Below are positions 60,302 through 60,776 of a stretch of DNA of 60,776 nucleotides, piece after piece. The notes beneath the pieces were generated by a model, which was given only the letters and a program-made list of their open reading frames with translations, made no database searches and was not told the origin of the DNA. Source of the DNA: Paenibacillus phytorum (GTDB lineage: Bacteria; Bacillota; Bacilli; Paenibacillales; NBRC-103111); contig NZ_WHOA01000070.1 of NCBI RefSeq assembly GCF_013141715.1, forward strand, positions 1-60,776, read 5' to 3'. The translations under genes and the position numbers were made by a program. Position 1 is the first letter of the stretch; each line of letters starts with the position of its first letter.

Positions 60302-60532
60302 ATGCTCGGATTTTTGTTCAATGATCGGGAATGCAGAGAGTTGGATTATGTACTTCGCAAAGAATTAGATGAAATGTTGTTCGATCTCAATGACAAAAGA
60401 ATTGATCAAGAGATTAAAGGGGCCATAGAATCCAGATATAAAGTGATATTCCGGATGTATGCTCGGATAGCGACGCCAAAGGAAATATCAAAGTATGCAA
60501 GAAATCGTAACTATCAAGCTCAAAAAAAATAG
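60302..60532 (+). CDS. Uncharacterised 76-aa protein
   Basis: Charged, helical small protein: MLGFLFNDRECRELDYVLRK at the start, then ELDEMLFDLNDKRIDQEIKG, and ending ISKYARNRNYQAQKK. No transmembrane segment or known motif. ATG 60302 is used; TTG 60290 is in frame but abuts GAGAGGGG. Sits alone between a terminator and the rRNA promoters. Family not recognised. Confidence 0.7.
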   Translation: MLGFLFNDRECRELDYVLRKELDEMLFDLNDKRIDQEIKGAIESRYKVIFRMYARIATPKEISKYARNRNYQAQKK

Positions 60533-60543
60533 GGGGTAGGTGC

Positions 60544-60573
60544 TTGACTTACCCTCTCATCCTATGGTATTTT
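60544..60573 (+). promoter_or_regulatory. Possible upstream promoter of the rRNA operon (P1)
   Basis: TTGACT at 60544-60549 and TATTTT at 60568-60573 with an 18-bp spacer. Bacilli often have tandem rRNA promoters about 100 bp apart, which fits the second at 60650. Confidence 0.5.
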
Positions 60574-60649
60574 ATAACTCGCCCCTTCGAAAAGAAGGAC
60601 AAGAAGTTGATTGAAGAAGATGACTTTCATAATTCTTCAAAAAAAGTAC

Positions 60650-60679
60650 TTGCAATCTTCTAGGTCGATGTGGTATATT
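60650..60679 (+). promoter_or_regulatory. Promoter of the rRNA operon (P2)
   Basis: TTGCAA at 60650-60655 and TATATT at 60674-60679 with an 18-bp spacer, about 50 bp before the boxA-like sequence. Confidence 0.68.
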
Positions 60680-60776
60680 AAAAAAGTCGCCGCTAAACGG
60701 ATGGCGAAGAAATAAGAATGAAATTGATCTTTGAAAACTGAACAACGAGTGAGTAAGCATGGACGAGAAATCGTTC
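60680..60776 (+). promoter_or_regulatory. rRNA operon leader with boxA-like element
   Basis: TGATCTTTGAAAACTGAAC at 60729-60747 matches the antitermination leader that precedes 16S rRNA in Bacillales. A GCCGCTAAACGGATGGC stem lies at about 60688-60704. The 16S gene itself lies beyond the window, so only the leader is annotated. Confidence 0.82.

Overview
The window looks like the chromosome of an endospore-forming Bacillales member of the Paenibacillus type. This rests on gene order (ctsR-mcsA-mcsB-clpC-radA-disA, then ispD-ispF-gltX-cysE-cysS-mrnC-rlmB-rae1-sigH-rpmG-secE-nusG, the rplK-to-rpoC block, the str, S10, spc and alpha operons, then cwlD-salA-gerD-kbaA-pdaB and an rRNA leader) and on sporulation-only genes (sigH, cwlD, gerD, kbaA, pdaB, a SpoIIM-like protein). 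The genus is inferred from synteny and protein resemblance; no search was run.

Layout. 1-4860: CtsR-controlled protein quality-control operon, with a sigma-A promoter and an overlapping CtsR box. 4861-7357: an anomalous segment with a complete but divergent AT-rich radA (5104-6534), about 480 bp of unexplained spacer, and the last ~75 codons of a second, more ordinary radA abutting disA. 7278-10923: disA, a CDP-alcohol phosphatidyltransferase, a convergent cysteine-bearing small gene and a PIN/TRAM membrane protein. 11101-18676: isoprenoid genes, gltX, a Cys T-box with cysE-cysS, RNA-processing genes and sigH. 18901-31182: rpmG-secE-nusG, L11-L1, L10 leader-L10-L7/L12, an RsmC-like methyltransferase, rpoB-rpoC and an L7Ae-like protein. 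31346-35624: rpsL-rpsG-fusA-tuf. 35697-51074: the S10/spc/alpha supercluster through rplQ. 51143-52940: truA, then rplM-rpsI with their own promoter and structured leader. 53081-55056: assimilatory sulfate pair cysH-sat. 55128-60532: sporulation and germination genes plus an uncharacterised small gene. 60533-60776: promoters and boxA-like leader of an rRNA operon whose 16S gene lies beyond the end.

Most of the window is the conserved transcription/translation core of a Firmicute and is ordinary. The departures are: (i) apparent xenologous displacement of radA, leaving a 3' fragment of the resident gene, with the incoming protein altered in its KNRFG motif (KNRYA); (ii) a small frameshifted ORF directly before that radA; (iii) a dispersed palindromic intergenic repeat with three clear copies (before ispD, rplR and rpmJ) and up to two degenerate ones; (iv) a terminator hairpin after sat that contains the Shine-Dalgarno sequence of cwlD; and (v) several unassigned structured leaders. 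No CRISPR array, insertion sequence, prophage or tRNA gene was recognised.
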